Notes: generated by a model not told the origin, from the sequence alone. A DNA stretch of 64,000 nt from Lyngbya sp. CCAP 1446/10 (GCF_026130175.1 NZ_JAIGNI010000006.1:83779-147778), one strand, 5' to 3'. Shown: positions 33,398 to 43,484, numbered from the stretch's first letter. Translations and numbers: made by a program.

Positions 33398-34561
33398 TTA
33401 CTTCATCAAAAAAGATGTAACTTCAACATAAGCTTTAGCTGCTGTTTCAGGAGTTTTTTGAGAAATTAGCTGCCGCGAATAGTCTCCCATCGATTCAATC
33501 AAATCAGGACTATCTATAAAAATCTTCATCTTTTCTGCCAACTCCTTGGCATTGCTAGGATCGAAAATATAACCGTTTTTCCCTGACGCAATTAACTCAC
33601 TAGAAGCTGCACCGTTAGAACACAATACCGGTTTACCAAACACCATTGCTTCCGGTACAACCATGCCCCAGACATCCTCAAAAGTAGGAAAAACAAAAAC
33701 ATCAGCAAGCTGAAAATAAGCACCCAAACTTCCGTAATCAACCCATCCCACCCAGTTTACTTGATCGGGGAAATCTTGCTCTTTAATAAAAGCTTCCAAC
33801 TCATCTTGCTGGTCGCCCTTGCCAACAATTAGTAAAGTATAATCAGAATATCCTTGTTTTTTTAGAATAGCACAAGCTTCTAAGAGGGTTTTAATTCCTT
33901 TTCGAGCTGTGATCCTTCCCACATATAAAAAAACTGGTTTTTTGATATCTAAATTGAGCCGCTTTTTTGTTGTCAAAGGTTTGAGCAGCGTTTCCGCATC
34001 GGGAACTAAATAAGTTCTCGTAAAAACTTGCTCTTCCGGTGCATGGAGAACCTCCACCAAATATCTTTTCCCGGCTTGGCTGTTAGAAACAAAAGCATCG
34101 GCAAACTTAGCTAGAATGCGTCTGGCGAATGTCCGAAAGCTCGAATCTCGAAAATCCGTGTTCGGAGAACTACCATCATAGATAATTGCAACTCGCCATT
34201 GACAAAGCGGTTTGAGGAGAATTACTAAGACAGTCCACAAAGAAAAAGCTTGCGGAAAAACTACTTGAGGTCTAAATTTGAGCAAGTGACCGATTATGCT
34301 AGGGGACACTGCGATGAAACCGCGATCGTATCCTGTTTCGATCTTTTCTGTCTCGACAAATTTAGTCTCCCCTACCAACTGAATTGCTGATGCTCCTGGT
34401 AGCGTCGGATCGAACCCAGACCAAACGCGACCAGTATAAAACACAGTATTTTTATATACTTTTGTAAATTCTCTCAATACAGGCTGCCAATAGGCACCCA
34501 ATTCTACTTCTGGAACCAGCCAAGCGACGCGCAAATCATCTCCATCGACCATGCTATTCAC
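33398..34561 (-). CDS. Glycosyltransferase family 4
   Basis: The product is 387 residues. The donor domain carries FLYVGRITARKGIKTLLEAC (about 210-229), LLIVGKGDQQDELEAF, and FVFPTFEDVWGMVVPEAMVF (about 289-308) with the Glu of the EX7E motif in PEAM. The N-terminal half has no signal peptide. Its start overlaps the end of the upstream GT2 gene by 8 bp, a sign of operon structure. The specific sugar is unknown. Confidence 0.88.
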   Translation of the reverse strand: MNSMVDGDDLRVAWLVPEVELGAYWQPVLREFTKVYKNTVFYTGRVWSGFDPTLPGASAIQLVGETKFVETEKIETGYDRGFIAVSPSIIGHLLKFRPQVVFPQAFSLWTVLVILLKPLCQWRVAIIYDGSSPNTDFRDSSFRTFARRILAKFADAFVSNSQAGKRYLVEVLHAPEEQVFTRTYLVPDAETLLKPLTTKKRLNLDIKKPVFLYVGRITARKGIKTLLEACAILKKQGYSDYTLLIVGKGDQQDELEAFIKEQDFPDQVNWVGWVDYGSLGAYFQLADVFVFPTFEDVWGMVVPEAMVFGKPVLCSNGAASSELIASGKNGYIFDPSNAKELAEKMKIFIDSPDLIESMGDYSRQLISQKTPETAAKAYVEVTSFLMK

Positions 34562-35462
34562 CTTCAGTTTTGTTTTTAGTCAATCCCAGCTTGCTCAAAA
34601 CTGAAAACCAAACTAACCTTCTGTAAGGTAGCAACCAATACACTGGCCAGAATAAACCACCGTGACGCTGAGCAAACACTTTCCACTCTTCCCAGGGTTG
34701 AAGGGTAGCATCTTTAAAAGCTAAACCCTTGGGTTGGTTCATTTTTTGCAAACCTTCACTCATATTGGCAGCCGCTGTTGTGGTTGACTGCGGATTGGGA
34801 GAACAAGTTCCTTGATATCCTGGAGCTATCCAAACTGTACAGCCTTTTTGTCTAGCACGCAGACCGTATTCCCAATCTGATAAATAATGAATAAAGGCTG
34901 GATCGAGATTGCCAACCAGTTCAACGACGCTGCGGGGAATTAACACGAAGTTACCATTCATGCTGTCACAAGGCTGAGCTGCTTTTGTTGGTTGGAGGAA
35001 GCGAAATTTAAAGGGAAGTAATGGGGTAATCTTGACTATACCGCCGTAAGTAAAATTACCTGTTTCTGGATCGCGAGTAGAGCCGGCAACGATCGCCTTT
35101 TCTTCTCCTTTTTTCATTAGCTCGCTACTGGTGGTCAACAGGTCGTTTAAAGCTTCTGGATCGAGTACGGTGTCGTCGTTGAGCCAGACATAGTAGTCTG
35201 GATCGTCTTTGATGGCTTCGCTGAAAGCCACCCGCATTCCTCCATTCCAAAATAAGTTACCATCTCCCGAAAAAATCTTGACTTGAGGGTATGTTTGCTG
35301 TACCGCTGCGGCTGTGCCATCAGTGCTGCCATCATCTACCAGATAAGCATTGAGTGCAATTTCACTTGTTAATTTTTGCTTGAACAGCGACTCTAGAGTG
35401 GCCAAAGTCTTTAACTTGCGGTTATGGCAAGTCATCAGGACTGCTATACTTATCTGCTCCAT
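34554..35462 (-). CDS. Glycosyltransferase family 2
   Basis: The product is 302 residues of GT-A fold: VLMTCHNRKLKTLATLESL (about 8-26), YLVDDGSTDGT (about 40-50), DGNLFWNGGMR, and the DxD site YYVWLNDDTVLDPEA (about 90-104). The acceptor-side motif FIHYLSDWEYGLRARQKG (about 188-205) is of rhamnosyltransferase-like GT2 enzymes. With rfbB in the same window a deoxysugar donor is plausible, but this is inference. It is translationally linked to the next GT4. Confidence 0.88.
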   Translation of the reverse strand: MEQISIAVLMTCHNRKLKTLATLESLFKQKLTSEIALNAYLVDDGSTDGTAAAVQQTYPQVKIFSGDGNLFWNGGMRVAFSEAIKDDPDYYVWLNDDTVLDPEALNDLLTTSSELMKKGEEKAIVAGSTRDPETGNFTYGGIVKITPLLPFKFRFLQPTKAAQPCDSMNGNFVLIPRSVVELVGNLDPAFIHYLSDWEYGLRARQKGCTVWIAPGYQGTCSPNPQSTTTAAANMSEGLQKMNQPKGLAFKDATLQPWEEWKVFAQRHGGLFWPVYWLLPYRRLVWFSVLSKLGLTKNKTEGE

Positions 35463-35751
35463 CTATATCAAATATTTGGCTGTTTGTGCAAAAATGGTAG
35501 AAAACAGTCTTCGGGCGATCGACAATGCCGATCGACTTCGAGTCCTATCCAATTATTAACTTAGTTTGCCCCAACTATCAAGATATTTACTCGATCGCTG
35601 ATTTTTTAATTTTTCCAGCTTTACCCAGACTCTAATTGCCTGACGGGGTAATTGTAGCAATCAATACGTCTACTGTCCGAATATATACCAATACACATCC
35701 AAAAACAGGTATTTTCGATAGCCTACAAATTGTTGGTTTAATGAGTTTTAC
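35463..35751. other. Gap inside the exopolysaccharide gene run
   Basis: About 290 bp, AT-rich, no gene and no strong hairpin seen. It could carry an internal promoter for the GT2-GT4 pair. Confidence 0.35.
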
Positions 35752-37002
35752 CTACTTAGGGGCTTGCCAAACTTCTTGATAAAGGTTTTGATACTCGCGA
35801 GCTTGCACTTCTAATGTAAACTTTGCTTTAACTTTCTCTCGTGCGTTGCGACAAAGCTTTTGGTGTCGCTCTGAATCTTCTAGCACCCAAGCAATCCCTC
35901 GCGCTAAATCCTCACTATCATAGGGTTGAGCTAAATAACCATTATGCTGGCGATCGACAATATCTTTTAATCCCGTCACATCAAAAGCCACCACAGGCGT
36001 ACCACACGCCAGCGCTTCCGATGCCGTCTGACCAAAAGCTTCGTACCGCGACGGCACAACCATCACATCCGCCGCCGCATAAACCTTTGACAAAGCAGCA
36101 TCATCCAGCCTGCCTAAATAATGAGTTTTGAAACCAACATCGATCGGACTTTCAGGCTCAGAACACCCAAAAACCAAAAGTTCAATCTGATCTTTCCATC
36201 CCGACTGACTCAGCCTTTGCAGAGCCGGAACCAGCAACGGAAAACCCTTCCAGCGATCGCCAGTACCCTCCATCGCCCCAAACAACACCAACCGTTTATG
36301 TTGGGGCAAATTCAAACTATCTCTCACCTGCGGGCGGTTCAGCGGCTTGTAGAGTTCAGCATCAAGACCATTCGCAATTACTTTAACTGGATATTTTTTC
36401 AACAAAGAACTAGATTTCGCGCATTCAGCCAACCAATGACTCGGAGTTACCAAAGTCAGATCCAAATTTTGCCAAGCTTCAGCTTTCCGCTGCCAAATCC
36501 AGCGAGAAATATCCGCATCTTTAGTGCTGTGCAGTTGCGGACAAGCACCGCAAGCATCAAGATAGCGATCGCAATTTTCACTATAGTGACATCCACCCGT
36601 AAACGCCCACATATCGTGCAGCGTCCAAACCACAGGTTTATTAAACTTAGCCAGGGTTTCAATCTGCATATAACCTTCACAAACCCAGTGCAAATTAATC
36701 ACATCTGGGTTAATTTTGGCAACTTCCGCAGCCAGGGAATCAGGAACCCATTGCGGCGAAAAAATTACCTGACCTAATTTTGGATACAGTTTTAACGGCA
36801 ATCTATTTAATTTAGGTCGGAGACTCTTAAACTTTTCTCCTAACTTTGTCGGCATCAACCGTACCGTTTCATCATCACTAGACTTATAACCAGCCAAGAT
36901 TTCGGAATTTACCCCGATACTTTGCAAGCCCTGGTGCAGGCGATAAGTCGCCCTCGCAGCACCACCTTTAAGATCGTAATTACTTACCAGCAGAACTTTC
37001 AT
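35752..37002 (-). CDS. Glycosyltransferase family 4
   Basis: The product is 416 residues from MKVLLVSNYDLKGGAARATY. The acceptor domain includes INLHWVCEGYMQIETLAKFN and VWTLHDMWAFTGGCHYSENC with a Cys cluster (CDRYLDACGACPQL) near 150. Such Cys groups are seen in a GT4 subgroup of colanic-acid type enzymes. The donor domain contains VVPSRYEAFGQTASEALACG (about 323-342). The extra leading Met in the frame at 37005 is a TTG and less likely. It follows a GT2-like gene by 21 bp. Confidence 0.87.
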   Translation of the reverse strand: MKVLLVSNYDLKGGAARATYRLHQGLQSIGVNSEILAGYKSSDDETVRLMPTKLGEKFKSLRPKLNRLPLKLYPKLGQVIFSPQWVPDSLAAEVAKINPDVINLHWVCEGYMQIETLAKFNKPVVWTLHDMWAFTGGCHYSENCDRYLDACGACPQLHSTKDADISRWIWQRKAEAWQNLDLTLVTPSHWLAECAKSSSLLKKYPVKVIANGLDAELYKPLNRPQVRDSLNLPQHKRLVLFGAMEGTGDRWKGFPLLVPALQRLSQSGWKDQIELLVFGCSEPESPIDVGFKTHYLGRLDDAALSKVYAAADVMVVPSRYEAFGQTASEALACGTPVVAFDVTGLKDIVDRQHNGYLAQPYDSEDLARGIAWVLEDSERHQKLCRNAREKVKAKFTLEVQAREYQNLYQEVWQAPK

Positions 37003-37023
37003 CAAAATATCCTTAACTCAGGC

Positions 37024-37950
37024 CTACTTACTCAACAATTGTTTAATTTTTCGTTGTACTTTCTTGACCAATTTCGGATCGTAATCATATAAACTCTCCT
37101 GAGTGAAGTTATCAGCTTGGGCGTCGCGAATCACAAACGGAGGATGTTTGAGAGGAAAGGCGATCGGTTCAACAGACATATTATTGTAGGGACTGTTGAT
37201 ATCATCCGTGTGAGTTCCCCCCGTTCCATGTCCGATATTTGCAGCTAAATTGACATTAGACAAAATATTCAAACCATTTTGAATAAAACTCGCAAATGTC
37301 CACTGAAAATCCCAAGTGTCAATTGCTCCTTCGTAACACAACTGACAAGTTTTAGTCCAGATTTTAGCAGCATGAGCATCTCCCAATATATCCATCAAAA
37401 AATTGCCATCTCGAACCGAAGGCCACAGCTTCATATCTAAATCGTAGTGTCGCCAAGCTCGCCTCCAACTCGCCCAACTCCAGCAGTGAGTGTAGCGAGA
37501 AAAGTAGTAGCTATAATCAGCTCGCTGCTTCCCAAACTGCACGTTTTGACCAGATATCGACATAATTCGTTCGTCGTATCGGTAGCGTTCGAGTAACTCT
37601 TCGGCAAAGTAGAAAAATGTACTATCGGGCAAACAATCATCCTCAATAATAATCGCCTCTTCCACCGTATCAAACACCCAATCTAGCCCGCTAGAAACTC
37701 GCTGACGACAGCCCAAATTGCGATCGGCATAATTTTGCAAAACTTCGCATTCCCAATCCACCTGATCAATAATCGCGCGAGTATCAGCACATTGTGTGTC
37801 TTCTCCAGGTCTATCCGGCCGCGGCCCGTCAGCAACTACTAGCAATTTAGACGGCTGGACTTTGCGAATTTCTGCGAATACTCTCTGGGTTTCTTCCGGG
37901 CGTTTGAAAATAATAAACGCGACGGGGGTTTTTAATGGTCGATCGAACAT
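37024..37950 (-). CDS. Glycosyltransferase family 2-like protein
   Basis: The product is 308 residues: TPVAFIIFKRPEETQRVF, LLVVADGPRPDRPGE (about 37-51), VLQNYADRNLGCRQRVSSGL, and the metal-site motif EAIIIEDDCLPDSTFFYFAE (about 98-117), a variant DxD. WDFQWTFASFIQNGL (about 215) resembles the acceptor motif of this group. It belongs to a GT2 subgroup sometimes mislabelled hemolysin-like. The substrate is unknown. It lies within the exopolysaccharide run, 18 bp before the next gene. Confidence 0.83.
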   Translation of the reverse strand: MFDRPLKTPVAFIIFKRPEETQRVFAEIRKVQPSKLLVVADGPRPDRPGEDTQCADTRAIIDQVDWECEVLQNYADRNLGCRQRVSSGLDWVFDTVEEAIIIEDDCLPDSTFFYFAEELLERYRYDERIMSISGQNVQFGKQRADYSYYFSRYTHCWSWASWRRAWRHYDLDMKLWPSVRDGNFLMDILGDAHAAKIWTKTCQLCYEGAIDTWDFQWTFASFIQNGLNILSNVNLAANIGHGTGGTHTDDINSPYNNMSVEPIAFPLKHPPFVIRDAQADNFTQESLYDYDPKLVKKVQRKIKQLLSK

Positions 37951-37968
37951 TTACAGAACTCCACTATG

Positions 37969-39030
37969 CTAATTGCGGACAACACTTGTGACTTTCGACA
38001 ATCTCCTTTTGAGACCAGAAATTTTATTGTCAAACACATCCCAAACAGTCTTAGAAATATTGCGTTTTGGTATTCCTACATAACCCGCAACATATTTAGT
38101 AAACTGTTCTCCTACAGGCAGATTCCAAAAATCAGAGTTGGGATTAGCAACTTGTGCAAAAAGTCGCTTAATTCCGTATCCTTTTTCGGCTGGCAAATGC
38201 CACACATCCATTTTGAAATCAGCCTCAGTTGCTGTATAGTAGATCGGCGATGTCCACACTCGATTAAAGTAAGCATTCCCACTGCCGCGAGCATATCCCA
38301 GCTTATTGTAAATGTAGGTGAGCATCTGCTCTTCTGTATAAAATTTTGTCTTCCCTTCGGCAAATCTTTGCAAGCAAGTCTCCCAGATCGAGTCTACTTC
38401 GTCGGACAATATTTTAATGTGCTTACCACTTCCTACGATAAATTCTGCACCAAAATACTTGGGAGGCTCATCTACTTTATAGCCTAATTCCTCATAAATT
38501 GTCTGCATTTCTCGCCTGGTTAAACCGCTTATTTTTTTGTCGTCAGGCTCGTACAAATCGTAGGTTACCAAACCTTCTTTTTCAATATCGGCAATTATGC
38601 GATCGGCGGAGTTTACCCACACGCAGTCAGAGTCTAAAGCGATACAGCGATCGTTTAACTCAGAATTATTTTTGAGGTATTGAATGATGTCAAACTTAAA
38701 AAACGTACTTCTGAAGGCGGGGTAATATTCAAGTGGTGGCTGATAGGTAAATGGAATCTGGACAACTTTAACTCCGATTTTGTCGAAAAATTCAACGGTG
38801 TTAAAGCTTTCAAGATTTGGAATGCGATCGGCATTCGTAAATAAGATATGCTGAGCTTCCGGGTTATTTCTAACGCTGGAAGCAAAATATAGCACAGCAC
38901 ATCGCCAGTAAACTGATTGAAATTTTTCCGATGAAGATTTCGCATTCGATCCCTGCGGATATTTACTTTCCTGGCCTTCTTCATCACAGCACATTCCAGT
39001 AACTATGTAAACAGAACCGCTGTCATTCAT
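37969..39030 (-). CDS. Nucleotide-diphospho-sugar transferase-like protein
   Basis: The product is 353 residues with a GT-A-like layout: VYIVTGMCCDEEGQ at the start, ILFTNADRIPNL (about 62), and a DxD-like CIALDSDCVWVNSADRII (about 128-145). KYFGAEFIVGSGKHI (about 197) and EEQMLTYIYNKLG (about 238) recall GT8-type or related galactosyltransferase folds. Exact family membership is uncertain. The position among the other transferases supports a role in assembling the polysaccharide repeat unit. Confidence 0.62.
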   Translation of the reverse strand: MNDSGSVYIVTGMCCDEEGQESKYPQGSNAKSSSEKFQSVYWRCAVLYFASSVRNNPEAQHILFTNADRIPNLESFNTVEFFDKIGVKVVQIPFTYQPPLEYYPAFRSTFFKFDIIQYLKNNSELNDRCIALDSDCVWVNSADRIIADIEKEGLVTYDLYEPDDKKISGLTRREMQTIYEELGYKVDEPPKYFGAEFIVGSGKHIKILSDEVDSIWETCLQRFAEGKTKFYTEEQMLTYIYNKLGYARGSGNAYFNRVWTSPIYYTATEADFKMDVWHLPAEKGYGIKRLFAQVANPNSDFWNLPVGEQFTKYVAGYVGIPKRNISKTVWDVFDNKISGLKRRLSKVTSVVRN

Positions 39031-39074
39031 GGTGTATATCTCCTATTATCTTTAAGGTGTAAAGTTAATTAAAG

Positions 39075-39125
39075 CCGTGAAGCGAAGCTATCCCGTTCGC
39101 GAAGCGTTCCCGAAGGGTAGGGAAT
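39075..39125. repeat. GCGAAGC-type dispersed repeat at a gene end
   Basis: GTTCGCGAAGCGTTCCCGAA with flanking inverted pieces (AGCGAAGCTATCCC before it, GGGTAGGGAAT after it) is a mobile-looking palindromic repeat family of cyanobacteria. It supplies the stop region of the 406-residue protein. Confidence 0.6.
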
Positions 39126-40308
39126 CGCCTGTCATGTGAAAATAGAAATCCGAGCGTTTGAGAATCATTTCAGAACCAATATGTGCTAAGTTTTTCAAGC
39201 TAGTCGCCAGCGGCAGATATCGATAGCGAAACGAAGACAGTCTGGCGTCTGTTTCCTGATATAAAATATCTTGAGCAAAATTGCCCCACCTTTCATCAAT
39301 CATATCGATCGTCATACCAGCGTGTCCCGAAGGCAGCAACATATTGGAACCGTGAATGCCAATCACCAAGCGACTTTCAGCATAAACCTGACACATTTGC
39401 CTCTCAGTTTTTTCATCAAACTTATCCACTCTTAAATCTTCTACCCACTCAGGAAAGCTAGTGCTTTTGCCTAAACCTGCCACTGCAAACTTAGCTGAAG
39501 GCAGCAATTTTCGCATTTTTGTAAACAAGCTGTGCACTTGCCAATTTTGAATACTTAAAGGAATTTGCAGCAAGTTTAGTTTTCGGCAAACTTTGAAAAG
39601 TAAATTATTGCACCACAGCCGATCTTCCCGCCAAACAAAAGTAATTTTGTATTCTTCTTTGTCAAAATCGTGTTTGGGAACCCCTGTAAATTTACTAATA
39701 TCAAATTGACTGGGGTGAGAATAGGCTTTGCTTACGTAAACTTCATCAAAACGTTCTAACTGTTTGCTAACAAAATCCCCAAAACTGGGATAGTAACACT
39801 GACCATTTTTCAGCGATACAGGTACTGTCCAGACTTCGGCAACTCCTTCGGGAACCATCCACCTCATAAATTTTTGGACAATGACAATCAAACCCAATTC
39901 TGGGTGAGATTCTAAATGCCTCTGTGCGTTGAGCAACTTTAAAAGGCTGTGTCCGTAAAGATAATCAATGCAGTTTAATACGATTACCCGATCGTAAGAT
40001 TTGAATATTTCTTGAGAAATTTCTAGCTGTTCGTTTTGAGGATTTTGCAGAGATTTGAGCAAGGGTTTTGCTAAAAATTCTTCTGCATATTTGTCCTTAC
40101 TAAATGTTGTTCCTTCAGCTAAGTTAATGCTGTAAGCAGTTTTAGCGGCGTGGCCAATTCTCAACTCGTCAATGATCTCGCCGCCTCCTGGAGACTCAGA
40201 CACAACACAGACGCGGGCACCTTGCCACAATACTTTGACAGGTTTGAGTATTTGGCCAGAGGAGAGACAGTGCGATCGATGTTCGAGCTTGGGTTTAATT
40301 TCAATCAT
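39088..40308 (-). CDS. Uncharacterised transferase-like protein of the polysaccharide locus
   Basis: The product is 406 residues without a clear family. The first third contains CVVSESPGGGEIIDELRIG; a central IVLNCIDYLYGHSLLKLLN follows. The C-terminal part has KFAVAGLGKSTSFPEWVEDL and ESRLVIGIHGSNMLLPSGHA (about 325-344), which resembles the GxHG-type donor site of GT61 or fucosyltransferase-like enzymes. The last dozen residues, including FGNASRTG, are encoded by a dispersed repeat and are probably a late addition. It overlaps the flippase gene by 4 bp (ATGA). Confidence 0.6.
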   Translation of the reverse strand: MIEIKPKLEHRSHCLSSGQILKPVKVLWQGARVCVVSESPGGGEIIDELRIGHAAKTAYSINLAEGTTFSKDKYAEEFLAKPLLKSLQNPQNEQLEISQEIFKSYDRVIVLNCIDYLYGHSLLKLLNAQRHLESHPELGLIVIVQKFMRWMVPEGVAEVWTVPVSLKNGQCYYPSFGDFVSKQLERFDEVYVSKAYSHPSQFDISKFTGVPKHDFDKEEYKITFVWREDRLWCNNLLFKVCRKLNLLQIPLSIQNWQVHSLFTKMRKLLPSAKFAVAGLGKSTSFPEWVEDLRVDKFDEKTERQMCQVYAESRLVIGIHGSNMLLPSGHAGMTIDMIDERWGNFAQDILYQETDARLSSFRYRYLPLATSLKNLAHIGSEMILKRSDFYFHMTGDSLPFGNASRTG

Positions 40309-41639
40309 TTGATCAATCCTCTTAGCCTGGAAGCAGCCTTGTATAAATTCAGCGAATTCAGGAGTAAATTACCAAAAGGTCTCAGTTCTTTAATCAAAAA
40401 GTTGACTAAAATAATTACGTAGAAATAAGTGATTAAAGTTGCCACCGTTGCTCCAAAAGCTCCATATTTAGGAATCAGTAGAGAGTTCAATACTATATTA
40501 AAAAATGAGCCAATAAATGTCAAATAAAGACCGTATCGCAGTTGACCTTCTAAGGCAAAATAGGTATTTCTAGCGATGCCGAAGTTACTGCCAAATTGAG
40601 CCCAAACGTAGATTGACAATACCCTAGCTGAGTCTGTATATTGAGCGCCGTAGAGAGTCTGGACTATGAAAGGAGCTAGCAGAGAGATTGGTAATGCCAC
40701 TCCCAACCACAAAAATAACATGGCATCTGAGTAAATCTGAAAGTTTTTTAAGTATTCGCCATAATTTTTTTCTCTTAACTGTGCGAGTTTAGGGAAAATA
40801 GAAGAAGCGATGATCACAGGCAAAAAATCACAGATTTCCGATAGTTTGACTGCAACTGCATAATATCCCAACTCAGTTTTATCTATAGAACCGAGCATAA
40901 TCTGATCGATTTTGGAATAAATAAAAACCGCCAAGCTCGACATCACCAGCGGCCAACTTTCCTGAAGCAATTGTTTGCCTCGTTGCCAACTGACTCGCCA
41001 CAGCTTTAAATCATTTCCCCTGCTTTGATAGACAATGGCGATCGCCAATCCCGCCAATGCTACCTCTCCCAACCTCAACCAAGCAAAAGCAATCAGCGGT
41101 GCTTTGAGTTGAATTAATCCGATTCTGAGTCCTGCAACCAGTAATGATACGCAATTTCTAGCAACAACTGTATACTTAGATTGAACTTGAGACTGAAACC
41201 AAAAATTTATTGTTTCAAAGGACTGAAAAATAGTTCCGGCGGCGATGATCCCCACCAGCCAACGAGTTAAGTTGTCATTGGGATTTTGTATCGAAATCAC
41301 TGTTACCGTTAGCAGTAAAGTGATGATTCCGCCTGCTAATTGTATGGCAAAAGCAGTTCCCAGAGTCTCTTCTTTGCAGTCGGGATTGCGAGCAATGTCG
41401 CGCACTACCAGAGTACCCAATCCCATCGTTGCTACCGAGGCAAACAGGGACACAAAGGCGATCGCATAATTGATTAAGCCAAATTGTTCCGGGCCTAGAT
41501 ATCTAGCTACCCACACTCCCACCAACAGACCCAGAGCCATCTGCAAAATTTGGTCTGTCAACAGCCAAGCCAGATTGCCGAGTACCTGGCGGAGGCCAGG
41601 GCCGAGCTTTTGACTGACCGCATTTAGCTTATCTAACAT
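40305..41639 (-). CDS. Oligosaccharide flippase (Wzx-type, MOP superfamily)
   Basis: The product is 444 residues with about 12 hydrophobic segments, starting NLAWLLTDQILQMALGLLVG and including WVARYLGPEQFGLINYAIAF (about 44-63), a hallmark of Wzx/RfbX flippases. PQFNL-like MATE features are absent. It would translocate lipid-linked repeat units across the cytoplasmic membrane. It is overlapped by the downstream gene and lies 119 bp after the polymerase, so polymerase, flippase and transferases probably share transcripts. Confidence 0.92.
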   Translation of the reverse strand: MLDKLNAVSQKLGPGLRQVLGNLAWLLTDQILQMALGLLVGVWVARYLGPEQFGLINYAIAFVSLFASVATMGLGTLVVRDIARNPDCKEETLGTAFAIQLAGGIITLLLTVTVISIQNPNDNLTRWLVGIIAAGTIFQSFETINFWFQSQVQSKYTVVARNCVSLLVAGLRIGLIQLKAPLIAFAWLRLGEVALAGLAIAIVYQSRGNDLKLWRVSWQRGKQLLQESWPLVMSSLAVFIYSKIDQIMLGSIDKTELGYYAVAVKLSEICDFLPVIIASSIFPKLAQLREKNYGEYLKNFQIYSDAMLFLWLGVALPISLLAPFIVQTLYGAQYTDSARVLSIYVWAQFGSNFGIARNTYFALEGQLRYGLYLTFIGSFFNIVLNSLLIPKYGAFGATVATLITYFYVIILVNFLIKELRPFGNLLLNSLNLYKAASRLRGLIK

Positions 41640-41758
41640 CAGAAAGTTTTCAGTCCTTGTCAGAAATAAATATACTTTTCGAGCGCTGGGGAATTAATCA
41701 AAAACCAGGCTCATTAATTTAGTATATCATAGTTCGATCGATTTTTAACTTCTGCAAG

Positions 41759-43177
41759 TTAATCATGATTCAATCTGGATGGATCTCGCTGCACCAAATC
41801 TCCTCCGTAAATGCGGCGGTTGCTGGATGGAGATTTGCTACTATCGATACTGAGTCTAACTGTGATTAACACGTAGGCAAGCCACACATCCCCAAGATCA
41901 CCGATAGAACCTTCAGTTAAGTTATTCAAAACAATAAAAACTAAGTAAATAATCGGTATTCCCGATTCAGATAGCGGGCGTCGGCTCAGTTCCCGGACGG
42001 CAAAAATTAGATTGGTTAACAGAGAAACTAAGATTAGTAGGAGTCCTGGATAACCGAAAGAGAGCAATACTGATATACCGCCATTATGAGCAGTTTTCGG
42101 TTGAAATCCATTCGGAGTATATACAAAATAAGCTGGGGTTTTATCGCCCAGTAAAGCTTGTTGAAAAAATCCATCAAATCCATAGCCAAACCAAGGACGC
42201 TGATTGGCTGCCGCGATTAATTGTGGCCAGAACTCCGTGCGTCCTGTCAAAGTCAAATCCTTTCCCAAACCTCCGACAACAATGGACTCTAAATTGTCTA
42301 TTATATAAACGCTGGAAATGATCCCCAATACCGTAAAACCGACAATAGAAGTAAATGCCCATTGAAACTTTAACTTGCTCAAAAAACTCAAAGATGATAC
42401 TATAACTATCAGCATCAAACTATTAACTAAAGAACCACCGGAGCTAGTAGCTCTCACCAAATAAAAGGAAAACAACATGAATCCCAGAGCTATCCAGCGT
42501 TCTTTCTGAGTTTTAGCACCTTGGGAATAGTGCAGATACCAAAGTGCTGTACTCACCACCATGATGCTGCCCAGAGAATTTTTGTGACTCGTAATTCCTG
42601 CAAATTCCCGTCCCACATTCGGGTGCCGCAAAAAACTAACTATACCGATCGAGGTATAGCCCCATCGCACCAAACCTGATAGTTCGTGCCACTCATATCG
42701 TGCACCTAGATAAAAAGTAACAACAGTAAAACCTGTAAATGCTATCCCTGCTTTCAGCGTAATTTCAGGAACTAATGACCACAATGTCGATGTGATTGGT
42801 AGCAAACAATACAGCGAGAAACCAGGATTTTTCAGCAACAAAAATGACAATCCTTCTACAAACTGATTTTTGAAAAATTTAATAAATCTTCCACATAAAA
42901 TAAATACTATCCAGGGATAAAAGACAATAGGAAGCTGATTGACAATAGCGCCATTAGTTTCAGTAAGATTGATAAAATGCAGGTAATTAAAAGGAGGTAC
43001 ATTGACGTGAGGAGATATGAAAATGTACAAAATAGCAAACCATTTCTCAAAAGTAACACCGAATTTTTTTTTGCTGGCTATCTGAAATATGAACAGAGTG
43101 ATCATCAATCCACTGACACCCAATATAATCAGCAACAAATTATTGCTGATAATTAGTTCCTTAATGATTTTCGCCAT
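41759..43177 (-). CDS. O-antigen polymerase / ligase family protein (Wzy-type)
   Basis: The product is 472 residues with about ten membrane helices and a large periplasmic loop. The loop region carries LTGRTEFWPQLIAAANQRPW and FGYGFDGFFQ (about 320-345), the conserved GRxxxW and GxGxxxF pattern of the Wzy/WaaL family; THKNSLG-like SHKNSLGSIMV (about 194) is also typical. It probably polymerises repeat units at the periplasmic face. It is the first gene of the minus-strand run and diverges from the export gene at 43485 across a 307-bp control region. Confidence 0.9.
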   Translation of the reverse strand: MAKIIKELIISNNLLLIILGVSGLMITLFIFQIASKKKFGVTFEKWFAILYIFISPHVNVPPFNYLHFINLTETNGAIVNQLPIVFYPWIVFILCGRFIKFFKNQFVEGLSFLLLKNPGFSLYCLLPITSTLWSLVPEITLKAGIAFTGFTVVTFYLGARYEWHELSGLVRWGYTSIGIVSFLRHPNVGREFAGITSHKNSLGSIMVVSTALWYLHYSQGAKTQKERWIALGFMLFSFYLVRATSSGGSLVNSLMLIVIVSSLSFLSKLKFQWAFTSIVGFTVLGIISSVYIIDNLESIVVGGLGKDLTLTGRTEFWPQLIAAANQRPWFGYGFDGFFQQALLGDKTPAYFVYTPNGFQPKTAHNGGISVLLSFGYPGLLLILVSLLTNLIFAVRELSRRPLSESGIPIIYLVFIVLNNLTEGSIGDLGDVWLAYVLITVRLSIDSSKSPSSNRRIYGGDLVQRDPSRLNHD

Positions 43178-43484
43178 AAATATTTACTCTCTCTGAGAAA
43201 AAGATCAATTTAGCAGCGGGCTAATTTCACCAAAATAACAATAAACCGAGGCAGTTGTCGCCCGCGATCTTTCTACGTAAGCTGCTGCGGATCTAAATTG
43301 TTGGTTGGGTAGGAGGAGAGGGGTTCGGGAATGAGGTTTTTTTTAATTCTGCCTTCTAGATAAGTGCTTTGGGGGGAGGGGAAGAAAATTTGATGATTTT
43401 TTTTCTTTGTATCTGCGATCGACATGGCATTTCAATGGTGAGCGATTAAACTGGTGAATGATCCTCAGATAAAATAGGTAGCCT
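43178..43484. promoter_or_regulatory. Divergent control region of the exopolysaccharide locus
   Basis: The interval separates the minus-strand polymerase from the plus-strand export gene, so both promoters must lie here or in flanking repeats. AT-rich tracts occur on both sides; no convincing -35/-10 pair was fixed by eye. Confidence 0.5.

Noticed and set aside
36121..36777. Plus-strand 218-residue frame
   Set aside because: It is antisense to a GT4 gene with clear motifs and is basic and low in structure.
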